Part shown: piece after piece, positions 1 through 9,258 of the stretch | How positions within the stretch are numbered: position 1 is the first letter of the stretch | Layout: every line of letters starts with the position of its first letter | Assembly: GCA_023383815.1 (NCBI GenBank) | Contig: JAHDYG010000013.1 | Location: 1-64,000, forward strand | DNA length: 64,000 nucleotides | Direction: 5' to 3' | Source: Rhodocyclaceae bacterium | GTDB taxonomy: Bacteria > Pseudomonadota > Gammaproteobacteria > Burkholderiales > Rhodocyclaceae | Notes under the pieces: model-generated | Told to the model about the DNA's origin: nothing | Seen by the model: the letters and a program-made list of their open reading frames with translations, nothing else | Database searches by the model: none | Made by a program: the position numbers and the translations under genes

Positions 1-153
<153 letters not shown>

Positions 154-194
154 TTACTCCTTGAATTCGTTACCGGAAGATGGGCGACGGGCGC

Positions 195-485
195 TCAGGC
201 CTCGACGACCCCCATGATGTCTTCCTCGCGCATGACGAGCAGCTCCTCGCCCTCGACCTTGACGGCCTGCCCGGCATACTTGCCGAACAGCACCTTGTCG
301 CCAGCTTTGACCGCCATCGGACGGACCTTGCCATCGTCGAGGATCTTGCCGTTGCCGACGGCGAGCACTTCGCCCTGGTCCGGCTTCTCGCCTGCGGAAT
401 CCGGAATCACGATACCGCTGGCCGTCTTGCGCTCGGCCTCCAGGCGCCTCACGATCACGCGATCATGCAAGGGACGAATCTTCAT
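195..485 (-). CDS. groES: GroES co-chaperonin
   Basis: A 96-residue protein starting [18 protein letters not shown] and ending in a typical [16 protein letters not shown] tail, which is full length for the 10-kDa co-chaperonin. GroES forms the heptameric lid of the GroEL folding chamber in the cytoplasm. The frame is open upstream to 587, but the upstream part is not GroES-like; the ATG at 485 is preceded by a GAAGGAG-like sequence and is the family start. It is the first gene of groES-groEL. A perfect CIRCE element lies about 95 bp upstream of the start, so HrcA-mediated heat-shock control is expected. Confidence 0.97.
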   Translation of the reverse strand: MKIRPLHDRVIVRRLEAERKTASGIVIPDSAGEKPDQGEVLAVGNGKILDDGKVRPMAVKAGDKVLFGKYAGQAVKVEGEELLVMREEDIMGVVEA

Positions 486-580
486 CGACTTCACTCCTTC
501 TGGTTCACTTTCAATGACTGCAGGCAGCACCTGCAACGGGGTTCTCCGGTAGGCGGCAGGCGAACCCGACAGACTCGCTG

Positions 581-607
581 TTAGCACTCACCGCCAACGA
601 GTGCTAA
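581..607. promoter_or_regulatory. CIRCE operator (HrcA binding site)
   Basis: The sequence TTAGCACTC-N9-GAGTGCTAA occurs here with both 9-bp arms exactly matching the consensus. CIRCE is the binding site of the heat-shock repressor HrcA and is normally found upstream of groESL, as here. It lies between groES (minus strand) and the chemoreceptor gene (plus strand). Distance to the chemoreceptor start (about 240 bp) makes control of that gene unlikely. hrcA itself is not in the window. Confidence 0.95.
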
Positions 608-754
608 TGATAGGGGCGAGGCAGTGCGATTTCAAGAGCGCGCGGGCTTACTTGCGCTCCCCTTTCCGATCACTCGCCCGGCAACACGCTCACGAGGCGC
701 ATCTGCGCGGCCTGGCGCCCTCATTGCTTCATGGCGATCCACCGTGCCAGGGGC

Positions 755-781
755 TAAAGTGCAGGGTAATCCTGCCGAAAA
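755..781 (+). promoter_or_regulatory. Candidate sigma28 (FliA) promoter of the Cache chemoreceptor
   Basis: TAAAGTGC, an 11-bp spacer, then GCCGAAAA closely matches the flagellar sigma28 consensus TAAAGTTT-N11-GCCGATAA, including exact spacing. It ends 67 bp before the chemoreceptor ATG at 849, leaving a leader of about 60 nt. Chemoreceptor genes are classic sigma28 targets, so position and sequence agree. Identified by eye only; no flagellar gene is in the window. Confidence 0.65.
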
Positions 782-848
782 TGCCCCGCAGCGCCCGGTT
801 CCAACCGCTGCACTCCACACCCCCAGAACTCGGAAAGGACCCTCGACC

Positions 849-2486
849 ATGCTCGCCGCCCTCCAACTCAGAACAAAGATCGTGCTGCTCGTGGTGACCA
901 CCTTCGTCGGGCTGGCCGCGCTGATGGCCATCGGCGCAGCCGCGGTGAAGGAGGACCTGATGGAAGCACGCAAGCTCCAGGTCGTCTCGATGGTCCAGGC
1001 TGCAACGCAGATTGCCGCCGCCAACCACGCCCGCGCGGCCGCCGGCGAACTGAGCGAAGACGAGGCTCGCGCCCGGACCCTGAATGCCATCGAGGACATG
1101 CGCTACGGCGGAGCCGATGGCAAGGCCGAGTATCTTTACGTGCTCGCCCCGTCCGGCATCACCGTCATGCACCCGATCCGCAAGGAATGGAACGGGCGCG
1201 ACGTCAGCGGCGAAGTCCGCGACGGACAGGGCCGCTACACCCTGAAGGACATCATCGCTGCGGGAAACCGGGGCAGCGGCTTCGTGGACACCTCGTTTCC
1301 CCGGCCCGGCACCAAGATCCCGGTGGACAAGCTGCAGTACGCTGCGGCGTTCCAGCCCTGGGGATGGGTGATCGGAACCGGGGTCTATGTCGACGACGTG
1401 CAGGCGGCCGCACGCACCCGCCTGCTGGTCGATCTGGCGATCGGAGGGGGGATCATGATCGTGATCATCCTGCTCGGGATGCTGATCGCCACGTCGGTCC
1501 TGCGGCAGATCGGGGGCGAGCCCGGTGACGCACTCGCCTTGATGGATCGCGCAGCCGCAGGAGACCTGACGGTGGAGGTCGGCAAGGTCCATCCCGGAAG
1601 CCTGCTCGACGGACTGGCGCGCATGCTGCAATCGATCCGCACCCTGGTGGCCCAGATCGCCCAGCGCGCCGAGCAGGTCAAGACCACCGCCGAGCGGATC
1701 TCGAACGCCTCGCACCAGGTCGCGCAGGCAGCGCACCAGCAGGCAGACGCCACCTCCTCGATGGCGGCAGCGATCGAGGAGATGACGGTGTCGATCGACC
1801 ACATCTCCGACAGTGCGCGGGAAACCGAGAGCAACTCCTCGACTGCGGCGGCTCTCGCCGAAAGCGGTGAGAGCAAGGTTGCTTCCGCGACGGGCGAGAT
1901 GCACCGGATCGCCCAAAGCGTGACGGACGCTGCCGAGAGGATCCGCTCGCTGGAGAGCAGCGCCAACGAGATCTCGACGATCGCCAACGTGATCAAGGAA
2001 ATCGCCGCCCAGACCAACCTCCTCGCCCTCAATGCCGCCATCGAGGCAGCGCGCGCGGGCGAGCAGGGCCGCGGCTTTGCCGTCGTCGCCGACGAGGTGC
2101 GAAAGCTTGCCGAGCGGACCTCGGCCGCGACCGAAGAGATCGGCGGCATGATCGGGGCGATCCAGGACAACACGGTCAGCGGTGTCGAAGCCATGGATCG
2201 CGCGATTCCCCAGGTCGAACACGGCGTTCACCTGTCTCAGGAAGCGGGCCAGTCCTTGCGCGACATCCGCGCCGGTGCGGGTTCGACGCTCGAACGCATC
2301 CGCGAGGTGGCCGCAGCGACCCGCGAGCAGAGCCTCGCGAGCAACGCAATTGCGAAGCAGGTCGAAACCATCGCCCAGATGGTCGAGGAGACCAGCGTCT
2401 CGATGCAGCAGACGGCCAGTTCAGCACACGAACTCGAGACGGTCGCGAAGGAACTCGGCAACGTCGTCGCACGCTTCAGGCACTGA
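849..2486 (+). CDS. Methyl-accepting chemotaxis protein with single Cache sensor domain
   Basis: A 545-residue inner-membrane chemoreceptor. Residues about 10-32 form the first membrane helix, 34-188 a periplasmic single-Cache domain (motifs [16 protein letters not shown] and [14 protein letters not shown]), and 195-217 the second helix. A short HAMP-like linker follows, then a long cytoplasmic coiled-coil signalling domain with the invariant hairpin tip near 385-425 ([20 protein letters not shown]). It relays ligand occupancy to CheA/CheW. Single-Cache receptors of this type often sense small carboxylic acids, but the ligand here is unknown. The frame is open to 624; ATG 849 is chosen because it starts just before the membrane helix and has a GGAAAGGA ribosome site. 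No CheR-tethering pentapeptide is seen at the C-terminus (RFRH). Confidence 0.93.
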   Translation: MLAALQLRTKIVLLVVTTFVGLAALMAIGAAAVKEDLMEARKLQVVSMVQAATQIAAANHARAAAGELSEDEARARTLNAIEDMRYGGADGKAEYLYVLAPSGITVMHPIRKEWNGRDVSGEVRDGQGRYTLKDIIAAGNRGSGFVDTSFPRPGTKIPVDKLQYAAAFQPWGWVIGTGVYVDDVQAAARTRLLVDLAIGGGIMIVIILLGMLIATSVLRQIGGEPGDALALMDRAAAGDLTVEVGKVHPGSLLDGLARMLQSIRTLVAQIAQRAEQVKTTAERISNASHQVAQAAHQQADATSSMAAAIEEMTVSIDHISDSARETESNSSTAAALAESGESKVASATGEMHRIAQSVTDAAERIRSLESSANEISTIANVIKEIAAQTNLLALNAAIEAARAGEQGRGFAVVADEVRKLAERTSAATEEIGGMIGAIQDNTVSGVEAMDRAIPQVEHGVHLSQEAGQSLRDIRAGAGSTLERIREVAAATREQSLASNAIAKQVETIAQMVEETSVSMQQTASSAHELETVAKELGNVVARFRH

Positions 2487-2669
2487 ACCCGCAGGTGCCG
2501 GAGCGCCCGGAACACCATTTCGCGACCAGGGTCGGCCCAACGGAAGGGATCTTGACGACCGTCATGGAACTCCCATCGCGGGTACGCCTAGCATGACGTG
2601 CTATCCGGGTGCGCCCACTTCTGGCCGGGCACCTCCCGGCAGCCACCATCTTTTCAACGGAGCGGGATC

Positions 2670-3482
2670 ATGATCATCGGATATCGGGCAGCACGCGTGG
2701 CCATGCTGGCGTTGCTGCTCGCCTTGCTGGGCTTCGCGTCTGCTGCACAGGCGCAGATTGCCGACATCAACACGGCGATCAACAAGGCGGGCCGTGAGCG
2801 GATGCTGTCGCAGCGCATGGCCAAGGCCTACTTCCAGATCGGACAAGGGATCGACCTCTACCGCTCGCAACGCGTGCTCGACAACTCGATCGCGCTGTTC
2901 GACCGGCAGCTGGTCGAATTGAAGAACTTTGCCCCGAACGCCGAGATCCGCGATACGTACCTTCTGCTCGAACGTGCCTGGATCGCCTACAAGGATGCCC
3001 TGGTCGGTGCGCCGCCCAGTCAGGATCGCGGAAAGCGGGTTCTGGAGCTGTCCGAAGAGGTTCTGGCGCTGGCCCATCAGGGCACGATGCAGCTCGAACG
3101 GGTATCTGGAACGATCGCCGGGCGGCTGGTGAACGTCTCGGGGCGCCAGCGCATGCTGTCGCAACGGATGGCGAAGTTCTACCAGGGCATCGCCTGGGGA
3201 ATCGGCGGCCCCGAGGCGATGACGGAACTGGACAAGGCGCGCCAGGAATTCACGGCTGCGCTGCAGGAGCTCATCAGCGCGCCGATCAACACCCCAGAGC
3301 TGCTGCGCGAACTCGATCTGGTCAAACAGCAGTGGTTCTTCTTCGAGGAAGCCCTCAACCAGCGCAACCTCAATACCGCGACGAATCACGGCAAGACCCT
3401 GGCCACCAACGTTGCGACGACGAGCGAACGGATCTTGGAGACGATGGAAGGCATCGTCGCGATGTACGAGAAGCAGCCGTAG
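2670..3482 (+). CDS. Secreted protein with PilJ/NarX-type P-box-like sensory domain
   Basis: A 270-residue protein with a cleavable signal peptide (residues 1-28, ending ASAAQAQ) and otherwise a helical periplasmic domain. It carries two copies of an INKAGRERMLSQRMAKAYF-type motif, at about 37-55 and 154-172. This motif marks the type IV pili methyl-accepting chemotaxis transducer N-terminal family (PilJ N-terminal domain) and resembles the P-box of NarX/NarQ nitrate sensors. No membrane anchor or signalling domain follows, so it can only act as a soluble periplasmic binding or accessory protein. It lies 183 bp downstream of the Cache chemoreceptor on the same strand, suggesting a sensory partnership (inference). 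ATG 2670 was chosen for its GGAGCGGGA ribosome site and for starting the signal peptide; the frame is open from 2598. Ligand unknown. Confidence 0.85.
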   Translation: MIIGYRAARVAMLALLLALLGFASAAQAQIADINTAINKAGRERMLSQRMAKAYFQIGQGIDLYRSQRVLDNSIALFDRQLVELKNFAPNAEIRDTYLLLERAWIAYKDALVGAPPSQDRGKRVLELSEEVLALAHQGTMQLERVSGTIAGRLVNVSGRQRMLSQRMAKFYQGIAWGIGGPEAMTELDKARQEFTAALQELISAPINTPELLRELDLVKQQWFFFEEALNQRNLNTATNHGKTLATNVATTSERILETMEGIVAMYEKQP

Positions 3483-3487
3483 CCGCG

Positions 3488-5263
3488 TCAGAACGCAACA
3501 GCAATCGCGAAGTGCAGGCGCAGGCGGCGCGCCTGCCGGCCGTAGGCAAGATCGAGCGCGATCGGACCGGCAGGACTGCGCCAGCGCGCTCCCACGCCGT
3601 AGCCCTGCCGGATGCGGAAACTCCTGCGGTCATCCGCGGCATCGCCCGCGTCGACGAAGGCCGCCACTCCCCACTGCGGGCGGAACCAATGGACATACTC
3701 GGCCCCGAGAACGGCCATGAGCCGCCCGCCCAGCGTCGCCCGTCCTTCTTCGACGCCCAGGCTCTCGTACGCGTAACCCCGAACGGACTGCGCGCCGCCG
3801 GTACGGAACAGGAAATCCTGCGGTATCCCGTCCCGCGAGCGGGCCACGGTCGCGCCCGCCTCCCCGCGCAAGATCAGCACGTCACGCTCGCCAATCGGCT
3901 GGTAGCGGACCGCACGCCCATACATGCGGAAGAAATCCTGATCCGACAACAGGGCGCGCGCACCACCGCCCAGTTCGACGTGAAGCACATGCCCCACACG
4001 TGGATCGAGCAGATCATCGACCCGGCGCAAGGTCCACGACCAGTTCGCCGTCAAGGCCTTGCGCTGGCTTTCCAGGCCACCGAGCGGACGCAGCGTCTCG
4101 CGCTGGTAGCGGACTCCGACGCCGGTCTCGATGGCGCCGCGCTGGTAGTTGCGCACGATGCCGATCGCCTGCCGGGTGGTCGCCAGGCCCTCGATATCGC
4201 TGCGCTCGACCACCGCACCGAGGCTATCGCGCACGCCCTTCGGGGCGGGTGGCAGAAAGAGGTCTGCGTAGGCGGACTGGCGCCGCTGCTCGATGCGCAG
4301 GCCCGTGGAAAGCTCCCACGCCCGGCCGAACAGATTGACGTCGCGCCAGTTGAGCTCGGCGCGCGCACCAGCGTTGGTCGAGTAGCCAGCGCCGAACCCG
4401 AGATGGCGAGAGCGCGCCTCGGACACGGCGACCCGCACGGGCGCAGCCGCCGCGCGCGCCGGATCACGCTCGATATCGACGATCACGGATGCGAACTGCG
4501 GAGCTGCCTGCAAGGCGCCCTGAAAGGCGAGCAGGCGCTCCTGGTCGAAAGGCTCTCCCGGCGTCAGCCGGCCCAGCCGGCTCACCAGATCCGCAGGCAG
4601 ACGCTCCAGGCCCGACACCTCGATCTCGCCAAGCCGGAACGGCGGCCCGGAGTCCACCGTCACGGCCAGCCGCACGCTGGCCGCCGTGGGGTCGACTTCC
4701 GCCCGGCTGGCCGTGATCCGCGCGGCGGCGTAGTCGCGCAGGCTCACCGCGTCGAGCAGGCCCTGCTTGGCACCGTCCCAGTCCGCCTGACGGAACCCCT
4801 GGCCCACCGGGAGAGACCATTGGCGGCGCAGGGACTCGCGCCGGATCTCCCCGCCGGGTTCGGCCAGATGCCCGTCGAAGCTGAGCTCGACCGCTGCGAC
4901 ACTGGCCTGGCGGCCGGGTTCGACACTCAGGATCCACTGCCCGCGCTCGGCACGCTCGAGTTCGACCTCGGGCGCAAAATAGCCCTCGGTCGCCAGAATG
5001 CTGCGGACCTCGCGCCGTGTCCTGCGGATCAGCGCAATCCGGTCGGCACGCAGATCCGGCATGACCTGGTCGGTGCGTGAGAGCGCCCGCACGTGGCGTT
5101 CGAGCACGGCGCGCACCGCGTCGGGAGCGCGCAGTTCGATCTGCAGGCCGTTCTGCGCACGGACCGCCTGCGCCGGCACCGACACCAGCGCCACGAACGC
5201 CCACCCGACCATCACGCGGCACAGCCTGCTCCGCACGGCGGTGGAATCACGAGAAGTTCCCAT
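3488..5263 (-). CDS. tamA: TamA-like outer membrane assembly protein (POTRA domains plus Omp85 barrel)
   Basis: A 591-residue Omp85-family protein. A signal peptide occupies about residues 1-37, POTRA repeats about 38-290, and a C-terminal 16-strand-type barrel about 290-591. The barrel begins near the FGAGYSTNAGARAELNWRDV segment and includes the lid-type VRGYAYESLG motif. The chain ends in phenylalanine, the usual beta-signal for BAM-dependent insertion. TamA works in the outer membrane with inner-membrane TamB in assembly of autotransporters and lipid homeostasis. tamB, often next door, is not adjacent here; putA lies upstream. It converges with the PilJ-domain gene with only 5 bp between stops. 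BamA is excluded by length and POTRA number. Confidence 0.88.
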   Translation of the reverse strand: MGTSRDSTAVRSRLCRVMVGWAFVALVSVPAQAVRAQNGLQIELRAPDAVRAVLERHVRALSRTDQVMPDLRADRIALIRRTRREVRSILATEGYFAPEVELERAERGQWILSVEPGRQASVAAVELSFDGHLAEPGGEIRRESLRRQWSLPVGQGFRQADWDGAKQGLLDAVSLRDYAAARITASRAEVDPTAASVRLAVTVDSGPPFRLGEIEVSGLERLPADLVSRLGRLTPGEPFDQERLLAFQGALQAAPQFASVIVDIERDPARAAAAPVRVAVSEARSRHLGFGAGYSTNAGARAELNWRDVNLFGRAWELSTGLRIEQRRQSAYADLFLPPAPKGVRDSLGAVVERSDIEGLATTRQAIGIVRNYQRGAIETGVGVRYQRETLRPLGGLESQRKALTANWSWTLRRVDDLLDPRVGHVLHVELGGGARALLSDQDFFRMYGRAVRYQPIGERDVLILRGEAGATVARSRDGIPQDFLFRTGGAQSVRGYAYESLGVEEGRATLGGRLMAVLGAEYVHWFRPQWGVAAFVDAGDAADDRRSFRIRQGYGVGARWRSPAGPIALDLAYGRQARRLRLHFAIAVAF

Positions 5264-5338
5264 CCCCCAATTCTACCGGTGCCACCCGGCGCACGGCATC
5301 CGTGCCCGCACGCGTGCACTGCGCCGCGCGCGAACGCG

Positions 5339-8300
5339 TCACAGCCCCATCGCCATCAGGCTCGCGTTGCCGCCCGCCGCCGCAGTATTGACGCTCAATG
5401 TGCGCTCATGCACGAGGCGCGCCGGGTCGTACTCGGGTTCGGGACGCAGCAGCGGCAGGATCGGACCGCTGCGCTGCGCAAGGCGTACGCGCCAGGCGTC
5501 GGCCTCCTCGTCCGTCCCGTCGAAGAGCACGGCATCGAACCCGGACTCGAACCCGCCCGCTTCACGCTCCACGCACCCCACGACTTCAGCGGGAAGCGAG
5601 GCAAGCAGCCGTTGAGTCAACGCATCATCGGCAAACCGGATCCGGTTTCCCGTCGCCAGCGCAGCCATCAGTTGATGGAGGCGCCCCGTGAGGCTCTGCG
5701 ACACGCCGGCCAGCGTTCCACGGGCCACGAAACTGAGGCTGTTGTCCTCACCGGTCGGGCCATTCAGGGTCAACCGCAAGCCGGTGATCCGGCGCACGCG
5801 GTAGGCGTCGGCCCGGGCACCGAGGTAGCTCAGGTCGTCGCCCTCCACAAGCCGGCGCGCTTCGATGTCGAGCCAGTCGACGAAGTCCGCGAACGCCTTG
5901 CCGTGTCCTTCGGCCCGCGCCGGATCGAAACCGGGCCCTGGCGTGCGCCGCAGGAGACGGTGCAGGTAGAGCGGCCCACCGGCCTTCGGCCCGGTGCCCG
6001 AGCGTCCCTCACCGCCGAAGGGCTGGACCCCGACCACGGCACCAATCATGTTGCGATTGACGTAGAGATTGCCCACATGAGCCGCCCCGACCACGGCATC
6101 GATGGTTTCATCGATCCGGGTGTGGACGCCGAGCGTGAGCCCGTATCCCGTTGCGTTGATGGATTCGACGAGTTTCTCGAGATCGCGTGCGCGGTAGCGC
6201 AGCACATGGAGAACCGGACCGAACTGCTCGCGCTCGAGTTCTGCGAGGCTGGCGATCTCGATCACCGTCGGCGCGACGAAAGTGCCGCACTCGGCCCCAG
6301 CCGGCAGCGGCAGACGCATCACTTTGGCCCCCTTGCCCCGCCACGCATCTACGTGCCGCTCCAGGCCTGCCTTCGCTTCTTCGTCGATGACGGGGCCGAT
6401 GTCCGTCCACACGTCGGACGGGTCGCCGAGCCTCAGCTCTTCCGAGGCACCGCGCAGCATCGCAAGCACGTGATCGGCAATTTCCTCCTGCAGGCACAGC
6501 ACCCGCAGCGCCGAGCAGCGCTGGCCCGCCGAATCGAAGCTTGAGGCAAGGACGTCGGCGACGACCTGTTCGGGCAGCGCCGTCGAATCGACGATCATCG
6601 CATTCTGACCACCCGTCTCCGCAATCAGGCGAACATCCCCGCCCCGCTGCGCCAGCGACTGGTTGATCCGCATCGCGACCTCGGTCGAGCCGGTGAAGAG
6701 GACTGCACGCACGCGCTGATCATCGACGAGCGCAGCGCCAACGATCTCACCGCGGCCGGGCATGAGCTGCAGCGCCTCCGGCGGTACGCCGGCCTCATGC
6801 AGCAGACGCACGGCCTCGGCGGCGATCAGCGGGGTCTGTTCGGCCGGCTTGGCGATCACGGTGTTGCCGCATGCCAGCGCCGCACTCACCTGGCCGGTGA
6901 AGATCGCGAGCGGAAAGTTCCACGGACTGATGCACACCGCCACCCCGAGCGCCGGATGCGTGCCGTTGTCGAACGTACGCGCCTGTTCGGCGTAGTACCT
7001 GCAGAAATCGACCGCCTCGCGCAGTTCCGCGACTGCGTTGGCCCACGACTTGCCGGCCTCGCGCACACACAGTGCAAGCAGTTGCGACGCATCGCGCTCG
7101 ATCAGGTCCGCCGCGCGTTCGAGGCAGGTGGCACGCTCGGCCGGCGTTCTCCGGCTCCAGTCCGCAAAGGCGGCCGCCGAGCGCTCCAGCGCTGCCTGCA
7201 CATCGTCAAGATCGCCTTCGAACACCGTTCCGACGCAGTCGCTGCGATCAGCCGGGTTGCACACGGCAAGCCCCTGCCCGCCTTCGCGGCGGCGGCCCAT
7301 GGGTGTGGCTTCCCAGGTGCGCGCCCGGCTCGCCTCGATGGCTGCCGCGAATCGCGCCCGCACCGGCTCTGCGGCCAGATCGTGGCCGGCCGAGTTGCGC
7401 CGGGACGCCCCGTACAGATCGGCCGGGAGCGGAATACGCGGATGCGGTACACCCGCGAGTGGCGCAGCCTCGGCGACCGGATCCGCGATCAGTTCCTCGA
7501 CCGGAACTTTCTCATCGACGATCCGATTGACGAAACTCGTGTTCGCACCGTTTTCGAGCAGGCGACGGACCAGGTAGGCCAGCAAGGTCTCATGGCTGCC
7601 GACCGGCGCGTAGATGCGCACCATCCGGCGCAGGTCCGGATCCTCGATGATCTGGTCGTAGAGCGGCTCACCCATGCCGTGCAGGCACTGGAACTCGTAG
7701 TCACCGACGCGGTAGCCGAAACCCGCCATCTGCACGATCGTCGCGAGCGAGTGCGCGTTGTGCGTCGCAAACTGAGGATAGATCACATCGCGCACGGCAA
7801 GCAGCTTCTTCGCACACGCGAGGTAGGACACGTCGGTGTAGACCTTCCGCGTGAATACAGGATAGCCCTCCAGTCCGTCGATCTGGGCACGCTTGATCTC
7901 GGCATCCCAGTAGGCACCCTTGACGAGTCGCACCATCATGCGCCGGCTGCTCCTGCGCGCCAGCGCGACGATCCAGTCGAGGACGTGGATCGCCCGCTTC
8001 TGGTAGGCCTGGACGACGAATCCCAGCCCATCCCAGCCCGCCAGATCGGGGTCGAGCGCGAGCGCTTCGAGCAGATCGAGCGACAGGTCGAGCCGGTCCG
8101 CCTCTTCGGCGTCGATGTTGAGGCCGATGTCGTACCCACGCGCCAGCACGCACAACGCCTTCAGCCGCGGCAGAAGTTCGTTCATCACGCGCTCGTGCTG
8201 CGACCAGACATAGCGCGGATGGAGCGCCGAAAGCTTGACGGAAATGCCGTTGCCATCAACGACGCCACGCCCCTCCGAACTCCTGCCGATGGCGTGGATC

Positions 8301-9001
8301 GCACGCTCGTAGGACTCGTGGTAGCGCTGTGCATCGGCGGCCGTCATCGCCGCTTCGCCAAGCATGTCGAAGGAGTAGCGGTAGCCGCGCTTCTCGGCAC
8401 CGCGCCCACGCGCAAGCGCCTCCTCAATCGTCCGCCCGGTCACGAACTGCTCACCGAGCATGCGCATCGCCAGATCCATGCCCTTGCGGATCAGTGGCTC
8501 GCCACCACGGGCAACGAGCTTCGTGAGAGCCGTCGACAACCCTTCGGCGCTACGCGTGGAAACGAGCCGCCCGGTGATGAGAAGCCCCCAGGTCGCCGCG
8601 TTCACAAACAGCGAGGGGCTGTTGCCGAGGTGCGAACGCCAGTCGCCATGCGCGAGCTTGTCCCGGATCAGTCGGTCCGCAGTCGCCTTGTCGGGCACGC
8701 GCAGCAGGGCTTCGGCAAGGCACATCAGTGCCACGCCTTCCTGGCTCGACAGGGAGAATTCCTTCATCAACGCATCCACGCCGCTCGAACGCGTGCGCCC
8801 TTCGCGCAACCCGACCACGAGGCGGCGCGCCAGCTCGGCGCTCGCCGCCTGTTGCACGACATCGGTACGGGCCGCCTCGACGAGCGGCGGCACACACTCG
8901 GGCTCCGGGCTGCGGCAGGCCGCCGCGATACGCTGACGCAGTTCCGGGCGTGGCCAGACGGGCAATGCGGCTGCGTGCGCCGCGGCAGGGGTAAGCGACA
9001 T
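5339..9001 (-). CDS. putA: Bifunctional proline dehydrogenase / delta-1-pyrroline-5-carboxylate dehydrogenase
   Basis: A 1220-residue PutA that oxidises proline to glutamate in two steps, passing electrons from FAD to the quinone pool and then reducing NAD+. The proline dehydrogenase barrel (about 180-480) shows GLNIDAEEADR, RLVKGAYWDAEIKRA and the substrate-site LAYLVRRLLENGANTSFVN. The aldehyde dehydrogenase part (about 540-1010) has IAETGGQNAMIV and catalytic Cys829 in SAGQRCSALRVL. A further C-terminal domain of about 200 residues follows. There is no ribbon-helix-helix domain at the N-terminus, so this is an enzyme without the autorepressor function (type B layout). An AAGGAG ribosome site precedes the ATG. 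Confidence 0.97.
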   Translation of the reverse strand: MSLTPAAAHAAALPVWPRPELRQRIAAACRSPEPECVPPLVEAARTDVVQQAASAELARRLVVGLREGRTRSSGVDALMKEFSLSSQEGVALMCLAEALLRVPDKATADRLIRDKLAHGDWRSHLGNSPSLFVNAATWGLLITGRLVSTRSAEGLSTALTKLVARGGEPLIRKGMDLAMRMLGEQFVTGRTIEEALARGRGAEKRGYRYSFDMLGEAAMTAADAQRYHESYERAIHAIGRSSEGRGVVDGNGISVKLSALHPRYVWSQHERVMNELLPRLKALCVLARGYDIGLNIDAEEADRLDLSLDLLEALALDPDLAGWDGLGFVVQAYQKRAIHVLDWIVALARRSSRRMMVRLVKGAYWDAEIKRAQIDGLEGYPVFTRKVYTDVSYLACAKKLLAVRDVIYPQFATHNAHSLATIVQMAGFGYRVGDYEFQCLHGMGEPLYDQIIEDPDLRRMVRIYAPVGSHETLLAYLVRRLLENGANTSFVNRIVDEKVPVEELIADPVAEAAPLAGVPHPRIPLPADLYGASRRNSAGHDLAAEPVRARFAAAIEASRARTWEATPMGRRREGGQGLAVCNPADRSDCVGTVFEGDLDDVQAALERSAAAFADWSRRTPAERATCLERAADLIERDASQLLALCVREAGKSWANAVAELREAVDFCRYYAEQARTFDNGTHPALGVAVCISPWNFPLAIFTGQVSAALACGNTVIAKPAEQTPLIAAEAVRLLHEAGVPPEALQLMPGRGEIVGAALVDDQRVRAVLFTGSTEVAMRINQSLAQRGGDVRLIAETGGQNAMIVDSTALPEQVVADVLASSFDSAGQRCSALRVLCLQEEIADHVLAMLRGASEELRLGDPSDVWTDIGPVIDEEAKAGLERHVDAWRGKGAKVMRLPLPAGAECGTFVAPTVIEIASLAELEREQFGPVLHVLRYRARDLEKLVESINATGYGLTLGVHTRIDETIDAVVGAAHVGNLYVNRNMIGAVVGVQPFGGEGRSGTGPKAGGPLYLHRLLRRTPGPGFDPARAEGHGKAFADFVDWLDIEARRLVEGDDLSYLGARADAYRVRRITGLRLTLNGPTGEDNSLSFVARGTLAGVSQSLTGRLHQLMAALATGNRIRFADDALTQRLLASLPAEVVGCVEREAGGFESGFDAVLFDGTDEEADAWRVRLAQRSGPILPLLRPEPEYDPARLVHERTLSVNTAAAGGNASLMAMGL

Positions 9002-9258
9002 GAGGCACGGACTCCTTGATGATCTGGAGCAGGCCGGATGGCCGGCCCACTCACTGCGGGTTCAGGTCGGAAACGGAGCCGCCGCGCCTGGCGCACAACC
9101 GCCAGACAGAACCGCTCCAAGTGCCTGCATTCTTAGCCAGATCCAGCAGTAAGTGGCTCTGAACTTGCCCGCATAACAGGCCTTTTTCCTGACTCGAACA
9201 TACAACGAAGTCAGTTCGCCTGAACCCCAGGGACCCACCCCGGCAAGCACCCCGCCCG

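Noticed and set aside
624-848. N-terminal extension of the Cache chemoreceptor to 624
   Set aside because: It would cross the sigma28-like promoter, has no ribosome site, and is not receptor-like; ATG 849 has GGAAAGGA.
6797-9019. A plus-strand open frame of 740 codons opposite putA
   Set aside because: Antisense shadow of PutA; no recognisable domain.
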